The translations under genes were made by a program, and so were the position numbers. Source: Chloroflexia bacterium (GTDB lineage Bacteria > Chloroflexota > Chloroflexia > QHBQ01 > JADMIH01). Taken from it: a stretch of DNA of 6,866 bases. Positions 1 to 5,919 of the stretch are shown here, in pieces. The DNA lies in NCBI GenBank assembly GCA_025927935.1, contig JAICKM010000377.1, forward strand, positions 1 to 6,866, given 5' to 3'. The first letter of the stretch is position 1, and each line of letters opens with the position of its first letter. The notes beneath the pieces were generated by a model. The model did not search any database. It saw nothing but the letters and a program-made list of their open reading frames with translations, and was not told the origin of the DNA.

Positions 1-954
1 ATCGCCGGGCGGCATGCGCCCCGGCGCCGAGTCAGGATAGCCGCTCGGTTCGCCGGTGGTGGGCATGTCGCCGCCCGTCCACTCGCTGCCCTGCGCCGAT
101 TGCCACGCCTGCACCGGGATGAGAGTCAGCGCTTCGTCCGCCGAGTGAAACACCTTGTCCGACGGCAGATACTGACCGAACACGCCCAGCACTTGCTCGT
201 CGTCGCCCAGCACATCCATCAACTGCGCTTTGGTGACGCCGGCCTCCCAGTCAAGGCCCGCCCCGCTGAGATCGATACCGCGGGCGGCCGGAGCGCGCGC
301 CGGGGCCGGTGCGGGTGCGCCCTGGCCGCCGTTGGCGCCGCCGTCCGCGCCACTGCCGCCGGCAGCCGCCTCCTTGCCCTCGGGCAACTGATCGGCGCCC
401 TGGTCGAGCACGGTCGTATTATGGCCGGTGTTCGCCAGACCGGCGCCCGGCGTACCGGGGTTGGTCTGGCCGGACGGCGACGCGGTGTTCCCCGCGCCGG
501 CCTGGGCCGCGCCATCCGGCGCGGCGCCGTGATCCGCGTGCGCGCCGTGATCGGCCCCCGCCGCGACCCCAACCGCGCTCGCCGCGGCATTGGCGCCGTT
601 CGCGCCGCCATAGGCGAGGTCACTCTCCGGCGGCGCGTACTCTTCGTAATCGAGCAGGTCGGCATCGTCTTCCGTGGCGCCGGAGGCGATGTTATAGGCA
701 TCGTACAGGCTGTAGAGATAGATCGCCAGCCAGACCAGGGCCAGGGGGTTTAAGCGGTCCGGCAGAGCCTTGATCGGGCGGCGGCCCAGGGTCAGCACCT
801 TGAGCAGGGTGCCTTTCACGCCACCCAGGACGCTGAAGACCATACCAGCCACAAAAAGGACCAGCCCCTTGGTCGTCCGGCCACTCGCCATCTGGCCGGT
901 GCCCTCGCAAAGGGCGGATAGAAGCACTACACGCGTATCGAACGGCTCATCCAT
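1..954 (-). CDS. Membrane-anchored protein with TM2-like N-terminal hairpin and long Gly/Ala-rich linker (partial, 3' end off the window)
   Basis: The frame is open without a stop from ATG 954 to the left edge (318 codons), so the C-terminus is missing. Start choice: GGAGG (961-965) sits 6 nt before ATG 954; the in-frame ATG at 960 touches the GGAGG and is unlikely. Residues 9-30 (LLSALCEGTGQ, then SGRTTKG) resemble the start of TM2-type small membrane proteins, whose usual form is an 'aLlPGlGqly.g...kGl' turn. Predicted membrane segments are about 30-50 and 70-90, the second ending in LYSLYDAY, also typical of that group. An acidic stretch follows (95-112), then a low-complexity linker of Gly, Ala, Asn, Pro and Asp (about 114-225) with a short His-containing repeat (ADHGAHADHGA, 134-144). 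Residues 226-295 (GIDLSG, KAQLMDVLGDDEQVL, LIPVQAW) look folded but I do not recognise them. The likely topology is a membrane anchor with a soluble domain on a flexible tether. The function is unknown. It is divergent from the ligase operon. Confidence 0.72.
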   Translation of the reverse strand, partial: MDEPFDTRVVLLSALCEGTGQMASGRTTKGLVLFVAGMVFSVLGGVKGTLLKVLTLGRRPIKALPDRLNPLALVWLAIYLYSLYDAYNIASGATEDDADLLDYEEYAPPESDLAYGGANGANAAASAVGVAAGADHGAHADHGAAPDGAAQAGAGNTASPSGQTNPGTPGAGLANTGHNTTVLDQGADQLPEGKEAAAGGSGADGGANGGQGAPAPAPARAPAARGIDLSGAGLDWEAGVTKAQLMDVLGDDEQVLGVFGQYLPSDKVFHSADEALTLIPVQAWQSAQGSEWTGGDMPTTGEPSGYPDSAPGRMPPGD

Positions 955-960
955 GAGCAT

Positions 961-965
961 CCTCC
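961..965 (-). promoter_or_regulatory. Ribosome binding site that fixes the start of the membrane protein
   Basis: On the minus strand the sequence reads GGAGG, then ATGCTC, then ATGGAT. The spacing is 6 nt to the ATG at 954 and zero to the ATG at 960, so 954 is favoured. Confidence 0.65.
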
Positions 966-1051
966 ATTCGTCAGTCCACGTCGCGGGTTATCACGGCACA
1001 GCGCGCCAGGTAGCGCGCGTTCGTGCTTACGAGAGCAGGTTTTATGCCATC

Positions 1052-1073
1052 TGCCCCCGACCGCAGCGGGGCA
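1052..1073. repeat. Inverted repeat TGCCCC-N10-GGGGCA
   Basis: The arms are perfect 6-bp complements (1052-1057 and 1068-1073) with a 10-nt centre. On the minus strand it lies between a TTGATT hexamer and the candidate CATAAA -10. It could be an operator or a chance GC-rich hairpin. No T-run flanks it on either strand, so an intrinsic terminator is unlikely. Confidence 0.3.
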
Positions 1074-1149
1074 AATCAACCGCTAAACGGCGGCCCACAA
1101 TGTGCTAAGCCTCTTCTGCCGAAGCACATCCAGGGGTCGCCACCCGTTC

Positions 1150-1178
1150 TTGCGGCTGCCTGGTAAACGTGCTACAAT
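1150..1178 (+). promoter_or_regulatory. Sigma70-type promoter with extended -10 for the esterase/ligase operon
   Basis: The -35 is TTGCGG (1150-1155), the spacer is exactly 17 bp, and the -10 is TACAAT (1173-1178). TGC directly before the -10 makes it an extended -10 (TGn). Transcription would start near 1185, giving a leader of about 97 nt before the esterase ATG at 1282. It is the best promoter-like sequence in the window and is correctly placed to drive all four genes to 5895. Confidence 0.62.
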
Positions 1179-1188
1179 CAGCCAGGCA

Positions 1189-1206
1189 CCGGCCGGGGGT
1201 GGCCGG
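1189..1206 (+). promoter_or_regulatory. GC-rich hairpin 1 in the operon's 5' leader
   Basis: CCGGCC (1189-1194) pairs with GGCCGG (1201-1206) around the 6-nt loop GGGGGT. Two further pairs outside a single mismatch (1186-1187 with 1208-1209) could extend it. It lies just after the predicted transcription start. There is no T-run, so it is not a standard intrinsic terminator; it may stabilise the mRNA or be chance in GC-rich DNA. Confidence 0.35.
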
Positions 1207-1236
1207 CGCACGGTAAAAGACTGACCTGCGGGATAT

Positions 1237-1258
1237 CCGGCCGCCCTGGGCGCGCCGG
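1237..1258 (+). promoter_or_regulatory. GC-rich hairpin 2 in the operon's 5' leader
   Basis: CCGGCCGCC (1237-1245) pairs with GGCG plus GCCGG (1249-1258). This gives nine base pairs with one bulged C (1253) and a CTG loop. It ends 14 nt before the GGGAGG ribosome binding site (1273-1278) of the esterase, so it could affect ribosome access. The arms also overlap an 8-bp palindrome GGATATCC (1231-1238). A regulatory role is inference. Confidence 0.35.
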
Positions 1259-1281
1259 TGATGTAAAGGACCGGGAGGCGC

Positions 1282-1995
1282 ATGAATCGAGAGTACCACA
1301 AATGGTACAGCCACCATCTAGGGCGGGACATGGAGTTCCTGCTGTTCGGGCACGGGGGGCGGCCCATGCTCGTCTTCCCCACATCGCAAGGCCGCTTTTA
1401 CCAGTACGAAGACTTCCTGATGATCGAGACCCTGCGCTGGCGACTGGAAGGCGGGGAAATTCAGCTCCTGTGTGTGGACGGCGTCGATAGCGAGAGCTGG
1501 TACAATCGCGGAATCTCCGTCTACGACCGGGCCATGCGGCATAATGCGTATGAGCAGTACATCATCCAGGAACTGCTGCCCTGGTTCGCCGACCGCAACT
1601 GGGGCGTGCGCGATAACCTGGTGGCGACGGGCGCGTCCTTCGGCGCGTACCATGCCGTCAATTTCAGCTTCCGGCATCCCGAACTGGTCAAGAAAATCGT
1701 CGCCATGAGCGGCGCCTATAGCCTGAAGTTCTTGATCCACGGCGATTGGAACCAGGAAGAATATTTCAACTCGCCGCTCGATTATGTGCCCAATCTGCAC
1801 GACGATTGGTATCTGTCGCGGATGCGCGGCCAGGAGATCATTCTCGCCACCGCGTGGGATGACATCTGCCTGGACGCGACACGGGCCATGTCCCAGGCGC
1901 TCTGGGATAAGGCGGTGCCGAACTTGCTCGACATCTGGAACGGCTGGCATGATTGGCCGCTGTGGCGGGACATGGCGGTGAAGTTCCTGTATTGA
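1282..1995 (+). CDS. Alpha/beta-hydrolase esterase (putative esterase family, COG4947-like)
   Basis: This 237-residue serine hydrolase belongs to the putative-esterase (PF00756-like) group. The N-terminus (REYHKWYSHHLGRDMEFLLFG, residues 3-23, then PMLVFPTSQGRFYQYED) is characteristic: the domain opens directly with no signal peptide, so it is probably cytoplasmic. The nucleophile elbow GASFG lies at 117-121 with Ser119. A candidate acid is Asp193 or Asp194, and the candidate catalytic His is His223 in GWHDWPLW near the C-terminus. The length is normal and complete for this small family. The start is the first in-frame ATG after a TAA at 1264; GGGAGG at 1273-1278 is only 3 nt away, and an AAAGGA at 1265-1270 gives longer spacing. 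It is the first gene of the operon, 83 bp before the ATP-grasp gene. The substrate is unknown; by context it may cleave an ester or amide in the product or precursor of the three downstream ligases (inference). Confidence 0.9.
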   Translation: MNREYHKWYSHHLGRDMEFLLFGHGGRPMLVFPTSQGRFYQYEDFLMIETLRWRLEGGEIQLLCVDGVDSESWYNRGISVYDRAMRHNAYEQYIIQELLPWFADRNWGVRDNLVATGASFGAYHAVNFSFRHPELVKKIVAMSGAYSLKFLIHGDWNQEEYFNSPLDYVPNLHDDWYLSRMRGQEIILATAWDDICLDATRAMSQALWDKAVPNLLDIWNGWHDWPLWRDMAVKFLY

Positions 1996-2010
1996 GATGC
2001 AGCGCGGGCG

Positions 2011-2032
2011 GGCGGCGGGCGACGCTGCCGCC
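2011..2032 (+). repeat. Intercistronic hairpin between esterase and ATP-grasp genes
   Basis: GGCGGC (2011-2016) pairs with GCCGCC (2027-2032). A G-T and a G-C pair can extend it inward to 8 bp with a 6-nt loop. There is no T-run after it. It lies in the only sizeable gap of the operon (83 bp) and might adjust the ratio of esterase to ligase mRNA; chance in GC-rich sequence is also possible. Confidence 0.3.
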
Positions 2033-2078
2033 GGGCGGTTAGCGCGACGAATCACGCAGCACACAGGAGGGTTCAACG

Positions 2079-3284
2079 ATGGCAAGCGCACCTATGAAGA
2101 TTGGTCTGCTCGTCGGGCGCGAAAACACGTTCCCCGGCGCCTTCATTACCCGTGTCAACGACCTGGGCCGCGAACATAACATCACCGCCGAACTGGTCAA
2201 GCTGGGCGGCACCCGCATGGACGATCCCAGTCCCTACCGGGTGATCGTCGACCGTATCTCGCACGAGATCCCGTATTATCGGGCCTATCTGAAGCAGGCG
2301 GTGCTCGAAGGCACCATCGTCATCAACAATCCCTTCTGGTGGTCTGCCGACGACAAGTTCTTCGAGTGCGCGCTGGCGACCAAGCTGGGCGTGGCCGTGC
2401 CGAAAACGGTGGTGCTGCCGCAGAAAAGCTACGTCGAGGGCGTCGTCACGGAGTCGCTGCGTAACCTGGTCTACCCCATCCCGTGGCAAGACCTGGTGGA
2501 CTATGTCGGCCTGCCCGCCTTCCTCAAGCCGTTCATCGGCGGCGGCTGGAAAAACGTCTACAAGATCCACTCGGTCGAGGAGCTGATCTGGGCGTTCGAT
2601 CAGACCGGCCAGTTGGGCATGATCTTGCAGGAAGGCATCACCTGGGATCAGTACGTGCGCTGCTATTGCCTCGGCCAGACCAATATTATGCCTATCCGCT
2701 ATGAGCCGGACAACCCCTTCCACAAGCGCTACGTCCACGACCCGAACTTCCTGGACAGCGAACTGGCCGCCCGCGTCGTGCATGACGCGCAGATCTTGAA
2801 CGAGGCGCTCGGTTTCGACATGAATACGTGCGAGTTCGCCATCCGCGACGGGGTGCCCTACGCCATCGACTTCCTGAACGTCGCGCCCGATATGGATTAT
2901 CATAGCGTCGGCCCGCACTATTTTGAGTGGGTGGTCGAGAACATGAGCCGCCTGGTCATCGAGCGCGCGCTCAGCGACTACACGCCCGGCACCGAGTACC
3001 GCTGGGACGCGCTGCTCAACTCGGCGCCCGCGCCCGCTGGCCTGCCCGGCAGCAATGTGGGCCCCACCCGTGTCAAGAACATGGCAACTAAGCTAATTGA
3101 TCCGGCGGATATACCCTGGGCCTGGAACGGCTTCCAGATTCCCGGTCGCGCCGCCCAGAGCGGGGGCAACGGCCAGGCCGCGGGCACACCCGAACCCGCT
3201 TCCGGCACGGACGGCGTGCCGGAGCAACAGGCGGGCCACGCCCAGGCCACGCCGCAGCCTCCGGCGCAGGAGCAAACTCCATGA
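2079..3284 (+). CDS. ATP-grasp amide/peptide ligase with disordered C-terminal tail
   Basis: This 401-residue protein carries an ATP-grasp fold. Such enzymes activate a carboxylate as an acyl phosphate and join it to an amine or thiol. Residues 6-60 look like the Rossmann-like pre-ATP-grasp domain (MKIGLLVGREN at 6-16), followed by NNPFWWSADDKF (83-94), where the ATP-grasp region begins. AFLKPFIGGGWKNV (147-160) supplies the ATP-binding Lys150 and a glycine-rich loop. QEG (184-186) matches the adenine-contact/hinge region. CEFAI (251-255) and AIDFLNVAPD (262-271) give the expected metal ligands Glu252, Asp264 and Asn267. After about residue 316 the chain is low complexity, rich in Pro, Ala, Gly and Gln, and probably disordered. 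The start is fixed by AGGAGG (2065-2070) with an 8-nt spacer; Met6 is a less likely start. The stop overlaps the next gene's start (ATGA), implying translational coupling. Amine and acid substrates cannot be read from the sequence. Confidence 0.88.
   Translation: MASAPMKIGLLVGRENTFPGAFITRVNDLGREHNITAELVKLGGTRMDDPSPYRVIVDRISHEIPYYRAYLKQAVLEGTIVINNPFWWSADDKFFECALATKLGVAVPKTVVLPQKSYVEGVVTESLRNLVYPIPWQDLVDYVGLPAFLKPFIGGGWKNVYKIHSVEELIWAFDQTGQLGMILQEGITWDQYVRCYCLGQTNIMPIRYEPDNPFHKRYVHDPNFLDSELAARVVHDAQILNEALGFDMNTCEFAIRDGVPYAIDFLNVAPDMDYHSVGPHYFEWVVENMSRLVIERALSDYTPGTEYRWDALLNSAPAPAGLPGSNVGPTRVKNMATKLIDPADIPWAWNGFQIPGRAAQSGGNGQAAGTPEPASGTDGVPEQQAGHAQATPQPPAQEQTP
3268..3284 (+). promoter_or_regulatory. 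Ribosome binding site and ATGA start/stop overlap coupling the two ATP-grasp genes
   Basis: AGGAG (3268-3272), still inside the first ligase gene, is 8 nt before the ATG at 3281. ATG (3281-3283) and the upstream TGA (3282-3284) share ATGA. This is the classic arrangement for reinitiation and near-equal synthesis of the two proteins. Confidence 0.75.
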
Positions 3285-4690
3285 GCGGGCCGCAAAAAAC
3301 CCTGGACGATTTTAATCTAGGTTCGACCGCCGACGTCATCGCGGCCTATAACGACATGCTGGCTGCCAATACCGCGCTGGCCCAGGACTCCGCTGAAATG
3401 CTCGCGCGCCGCTCGATCAGCGACAAGCTGACCTTCGGCGACGTGCCGTTCCTGCGCACCCTGCGCCCCCGCTTCGTGACCCCGCGCCAGTACGCCTATA
3501 TCCAGCAAAGCTGCAACACGCTGGCCGAGGCGATGAACCGGCTGCGTAAAGCCGTCTTGCAGGACGCCCAGCTGCGCGCCCAACTCGATCTCACGCCGGA
3601 GGAAGAACGGCTGGCGCTGGTGGACCCCGGCTTCGATCAGCCCTCGCCCAGCATCCGCATGGACAGCTTCTGGTCGGAGCACGCCTGGCACTTTGTTGAA
3701 TGCAACGGCGAGTCCCCGGCAGCCATCCTCTACGACGATGTCGGTTCGGACCTATTCCGCGACCTGCCCAGCGTCCAGAAGTTCCAGGAAAGCTACAACA
3801 TCCGGCCCATTTACAGCACCGACCGCTTCATGCAGGAAATCAACACGCAGTACGCCCAGTTTCGGGCCAACCGCGGCAGCAACGAGTTCCCAGAGCGCCC
3901 GCGCATCGCCATCGTGGACTGGGATTTCGTGCCGACCTACACGGAGTTTGAGCTGTTTCAGGAATACTTCCACAAGCAGGGGCTGGAGTGTATCATCTGC
4001 ACGCCCCAGGAGTGCGAGTACGACGGCAACCGCCTGCGGGCCAAGGGCATGCCGATTGACCTGTTCTACAAGCGCGTGCTGACCAGCGAGCTGCTGGCGC
4101 AACCGGCCGTCGCGGAACCCATCACGCGGGCCTATGTGGACGGGCGGGTGATGGTCATCAACGCCTTCCAGGCCAAGATCCTGCACAAGAAGATGAGCCT
4201 GGCCCTGCTCCACGACGACGCCAACTACCACCTGTTCACTCCGGAGCAGATCGAAGTCATCCGGCGCCACATTCCATGGACGCGCAAAGTCGTCGAAGGC
4301 CAGACCAGCTACGGCGACCAGCAGATCGATCTCCTCGCGTTTATCCGCGACAATCGCGACCGCCTTGTGTTGAAACCCAACGACGAGTACGGCGGCAAGG
4401 GCGTCTACATCGGCTGGACCATGAACCAGCAAGAATGGGAAGCGGCCCTGGCCGAGGCCACCCGCAGTTCGTTCGTGGTGCAGGAAAAGGTGGCGCTGGA
4501 CAAAGAGCCGTTCCCGTATCTGACCGATAACGGCGGCCTCGAAATCGTCCAACTCGCCGCCGATCTGGATCCCTATATCTACGACACCGACACGCAGGGC
4601 ATTCTGACGCGGCTCTCGGCCCAGGCGTTGCTGAATGTCACCGCGGGCACCGGTTCCGTGACCTGCACGATGCTTGTCGAACCCAAATAA
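3281..4690 (+). CDS. Circularly permuted type 2 ATP-grasp protein
   Basis: This 469-residue protein resembles the circularly permuted ATP-grasp group that includes relatives of glutathionylspermidine synthase. The order of motifs supports the permutation: the acidic/metal-binding part comes early (SIRMDSFW 124-131, HFVECNGESPAAILYDD 137-153) and the ATP-binding lysine and glycine-rich loop late (LVLKPNDEYGGKGVYIGW 362-379, QEKV 401-404). It closes with RLSAQALLNVTAGTG (444-458) and a C-terminal TCTMLVEP strand. The central region (about 206-340) carries RIAIVDWD and FYKRV, fitting a pre-ATP-grasp-like Rossmann section. Residues 1-110 are mostly helical with Ala and Arg. No separate alpha-E or amidase domain, common partners of this family, is fused or adjacent. 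The start is set by the ATGA overlap and AGGAG. Members of this family are mostly uncharacterised; a peptide- or amide-forming reaction is expected by family, the substrate unknown. Confidence 0.88.
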   Translation: MSGPQKTLDDFNLGSTADVIAAYNDMLAANTALAQDSAEMLARRSISDKLTFGDVPFLRTLRPRFVTPRQYAYIQQSCNTLAEAMNRLRKAVLQDAQLRAQLDLTPEEERLALVDPGFDQPSPSIRMDSFWSEHAWHFVECNGESPAAILYDDVGSDLFRDLPSVQKFQESYNIRPIYSTDRFMQEINTQYAQFRANRGSNEFPERPRIAIVDWDFVPTYTEFELFQEYFHKQGLECIICTPQECEYDGNRLRAKGMPIDLFYKRVLTSELLAQPAVAEPITRAYVDGRVMVINAFQAKILHKKMSLALLHDDANYHLFTPEQIEVIRRHIPWTRKVVEGQTSYGDQQIDLLAFIRDNRDRLVLKPNDEYGGKGVYIGWTMNQQEWEAALAEATRSSFVVQEKVALDKEPFPYLTDNGGLEIVQLAADLDPYIYDTDTQGILTRLSAQALLNVTAGTGSVTCTMLVEPK

Positions 4691-4722
4691 CCCTTGCATC
4701 CTGGGAGGAGGTCGAACGACCC

Positions 4723-5895
4723 ATGGCAGACGTAAACGCGCTGTTCAGCATCGGCATCGAGGAAGAGTTCCAGATTGTCGATCCCTCGACGGGTGATCTG
4801 CGCGCGCATATCCAGGAGATGCTCACCCAGGCCGGGCGGCACACCCTGGGCGACCAGATCAAGCCCGAAATGATGCAGTCCATGGTCGAGACGGTGAGCA
4901 AAGTCTGCGCGACGGCGAGCGAGGCCCGCCAGGAGGTCATGAAGCTGCGGCGGACGATCTCGGACCTCGCCAACCGTAGCGGCCTGGCGATTGTCTCGGC
5001 GGGCACGCACCCCTTCTCGCACTGGCAGAGCCAGCTTATCACCACGAATGAGCGTTACAAGATGCTGGAAGAGGATTTGCAGGATGTAGTGCGCTCGATC
5101 CTGATCTTCGGGCTGCACGTCCACGTTGGTGTGCCCGGCCAGGATCAACGCATCGAGATCATGAACGAGGCGCGCTACTTCCTGCCCCACCTGCTGGCGC
5201 TGTCCACCTCGTCGCCGTTCTGGCTGGGCCGCTTCACCGGGCTGAAGAGCTACCGGACAGTTGTCTGGCAGCAGTTTCCGCGCACGGGTATCCCGAATAC
5301 GTTCGACTCGTGGAGCGACTACCAGAACTTCGTGGACACGCTGGTGCAAACCAACTGCATCGACAACGCGAAGAAAATCTGGTGGGACGTGCGCCCGCAT
5401 CCCTTCTATCCCACCATCGAGTTCCGCGTGTGCGATATGCCGTGCACGGTGGACGAGACCATCTGCTTCGCCGCGCTGTTCCAGGCCATCGTGGTCAAGC
5501 TCTACCGGCTGCGCGAGCGCAACCTGGGCTTCCGCGTCTATAACCGGGCGCTGATCCAGGAAAACAAGTGGCGCGCGATGCGCTACGGCATCGACGGCAA
5601 GCTGATCGACTTCGGCAAACGCGCCGAGGTGCCCATGCGCGAGCTGGCGCTGGAGTTGCTGGAATTCGTGGACGACGTGGTCGACGACCTGGGCAGCCGG
5701 GACGCGGTCAACTACGTCCACCAGATCCTGGCGCAAGGCTCCGGGGCGGACCGCCAGTTGACGGTCTACCGGCAAACCGGCGATATGCGGCGGGTCGTGG
5801 AGTTCTTGATCCACGAGACGATGCGCGGCGTGCCCTACGCGCCGGAGCTAGGGCTGCCCGCGCCCGATATGACGCCGATCGCGCCGGAGACCTGA
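4723..5895 (+). CDS. Carboxylate-amine ligase, YbdK family (GCS2, glutamate-cysteine ligase-like)
   Basis: This 390-residue protein has the glutamine-synthetase-like fold of the GCS2 family (PF04107; TIGR02050-type), close to the usual length of about 370-390. Visible family motifs are GIEEEFQIVD (11-20; metal-binding acidic residues Glu13-15), SAGTHPFSHW (92-101), GLHVHVGV (130-137), SSPFWLGRFTGLKSYRT (163-179), the WWDVRPHP and TIEFRVCDMP pair (220-240), and ENKWRAMRYGIDGKLID (280-296). E. coli YbdK has weak glutamate-cysteine ligase activity in vitro, but the family's true substrates are mostly unknown, so a gshA-type role should not be assumed. The start follows an excellent AGGAGGT (4706-4712) with a 10-nt spacer. 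The 32-bp gap to the upstream ligase supports an operon. It is the last gene, convergent with the receiver gene 16 bp away. It probably works in the same pathway as the two ATP-grasp proteins. Confidence 0.93.
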   Translation: MADVNALFSIGIEEEFQIVDPSTGDLRAHIQEMLTQAGRHTLGDQIKPEMMQSMVETVSKVCATASEARQEVMKLRRTISDLANRSGLAIVSAGTHPFSHWQSQLITTNERYKMLEEDLQDVVRSILIFGLHVHVGVPGQDQRIEIMNEARYFLPHLLALSTSSPFWLGRFTGLKSYRTVVWQQFPRTGIPNTFDSWSDYQNFVDTLVQTNCIDNAKKIWWDVRPHPFYPTIEFRVCDMPCTVDETICFAALFQAIVVKLYRLRERNLGFRVYNRALIQENKWRAMRYGIDGKLIDFGKRAEVPMRELALELLEFVDDVVDDLGSRDAVNYVHQILAQGSGADRQLTVYRQTGDMRRVVEFLIHETMRGVPYAPELGLPAPDMTPIAPET

Positions 5896-5919
5896 CGCCG
5901 CGATCCGGCGCTCAGCGCC
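5896..5919. terminator. Possible bidirectional GC hairpin between convergent genes
   Basis: Only 16 bp separate the two stop codons. Two mutually exclusive stems can form: CGCCG (5896-5900) with CGGCG (5906-5910), and GGCGC (5907-5911) with GCGCC (5915-5919) around the receiver gene's stop codon. No T-run follows on either strand, so this would be an atypical terminator at best. Confidence 0.28.

Larger units (their letters stand above)
955..1281. other. Divergent intergenic region between the membrane protein and the ligase operon
   Basis: No convincing gene is seen in this 327-base stretch; its short frames lack ribosome binding sites and recognisable protein character. It holds the ribosome binding site of the minus-strand gene, a possible weak minus-strand extended -10 (TGGCATAAA, complement of 1041-1049) without a clear -35, an inverted repeat at 1052-1073, the plus-strand promoter at 1150-1178, and two GC-rich hairpins in the plus-strand leader. 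No tRNA, other RNA gene or mobile-element ends were recognised. Confidence 0.6.

Noticed and set aside
100..753. A 217-codon plus-strand frame in the left region
   Set aside because: It is Arg/Ala-rich low-complexity translation opposite the membrane protein, which has a ribosome binding site, membrane segments and a stop-free frame of 318 codons.
692..910. A 72-codon minus-strand frame overlapping the membrane protein's beginning
   Set aside because: It is in another frame of the same strand, without its own ribosome binding site, and its translation lacks protein-like features.
1096..1104. A small palindrome CACA-A-TGTG as a possible operator
   Set aside because: The arms are only 4 bp and do not extend; this is expected by chance.
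1318..2091. A 257-codon minus-strand frame opposite the esterase
   Set aside because: The esterase on the plus strand has its full catalytic signature; the opposite frame shows no family resemblance.
2073..2918. A 281-codon minus-strand frame opposite the first ATP-grasp gene
   Set aside because: It is a shadow of a well-supported gene; the His/Val/Asp-rich translation is typical of antisense frames.
3752..4699. A 315-codon minus-strand frame opposite the circularly permuted ATP-grasp gene
   Set aside because: It has antisense shadow composition, no motif and no ribosome binding site of note, while the plus strand carries intact ATP-grasp motifs.
4579..5814. A 411-codon open frame on the minus strand opposite the YbdK-type ligase
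   Set aside because: Its frame is a complement of the codon bias of the clearly recognisable plus-strand ligase; it has no known motifs and runs across the end of another recognised gene. Such shadows are expected in high-GC DNA.
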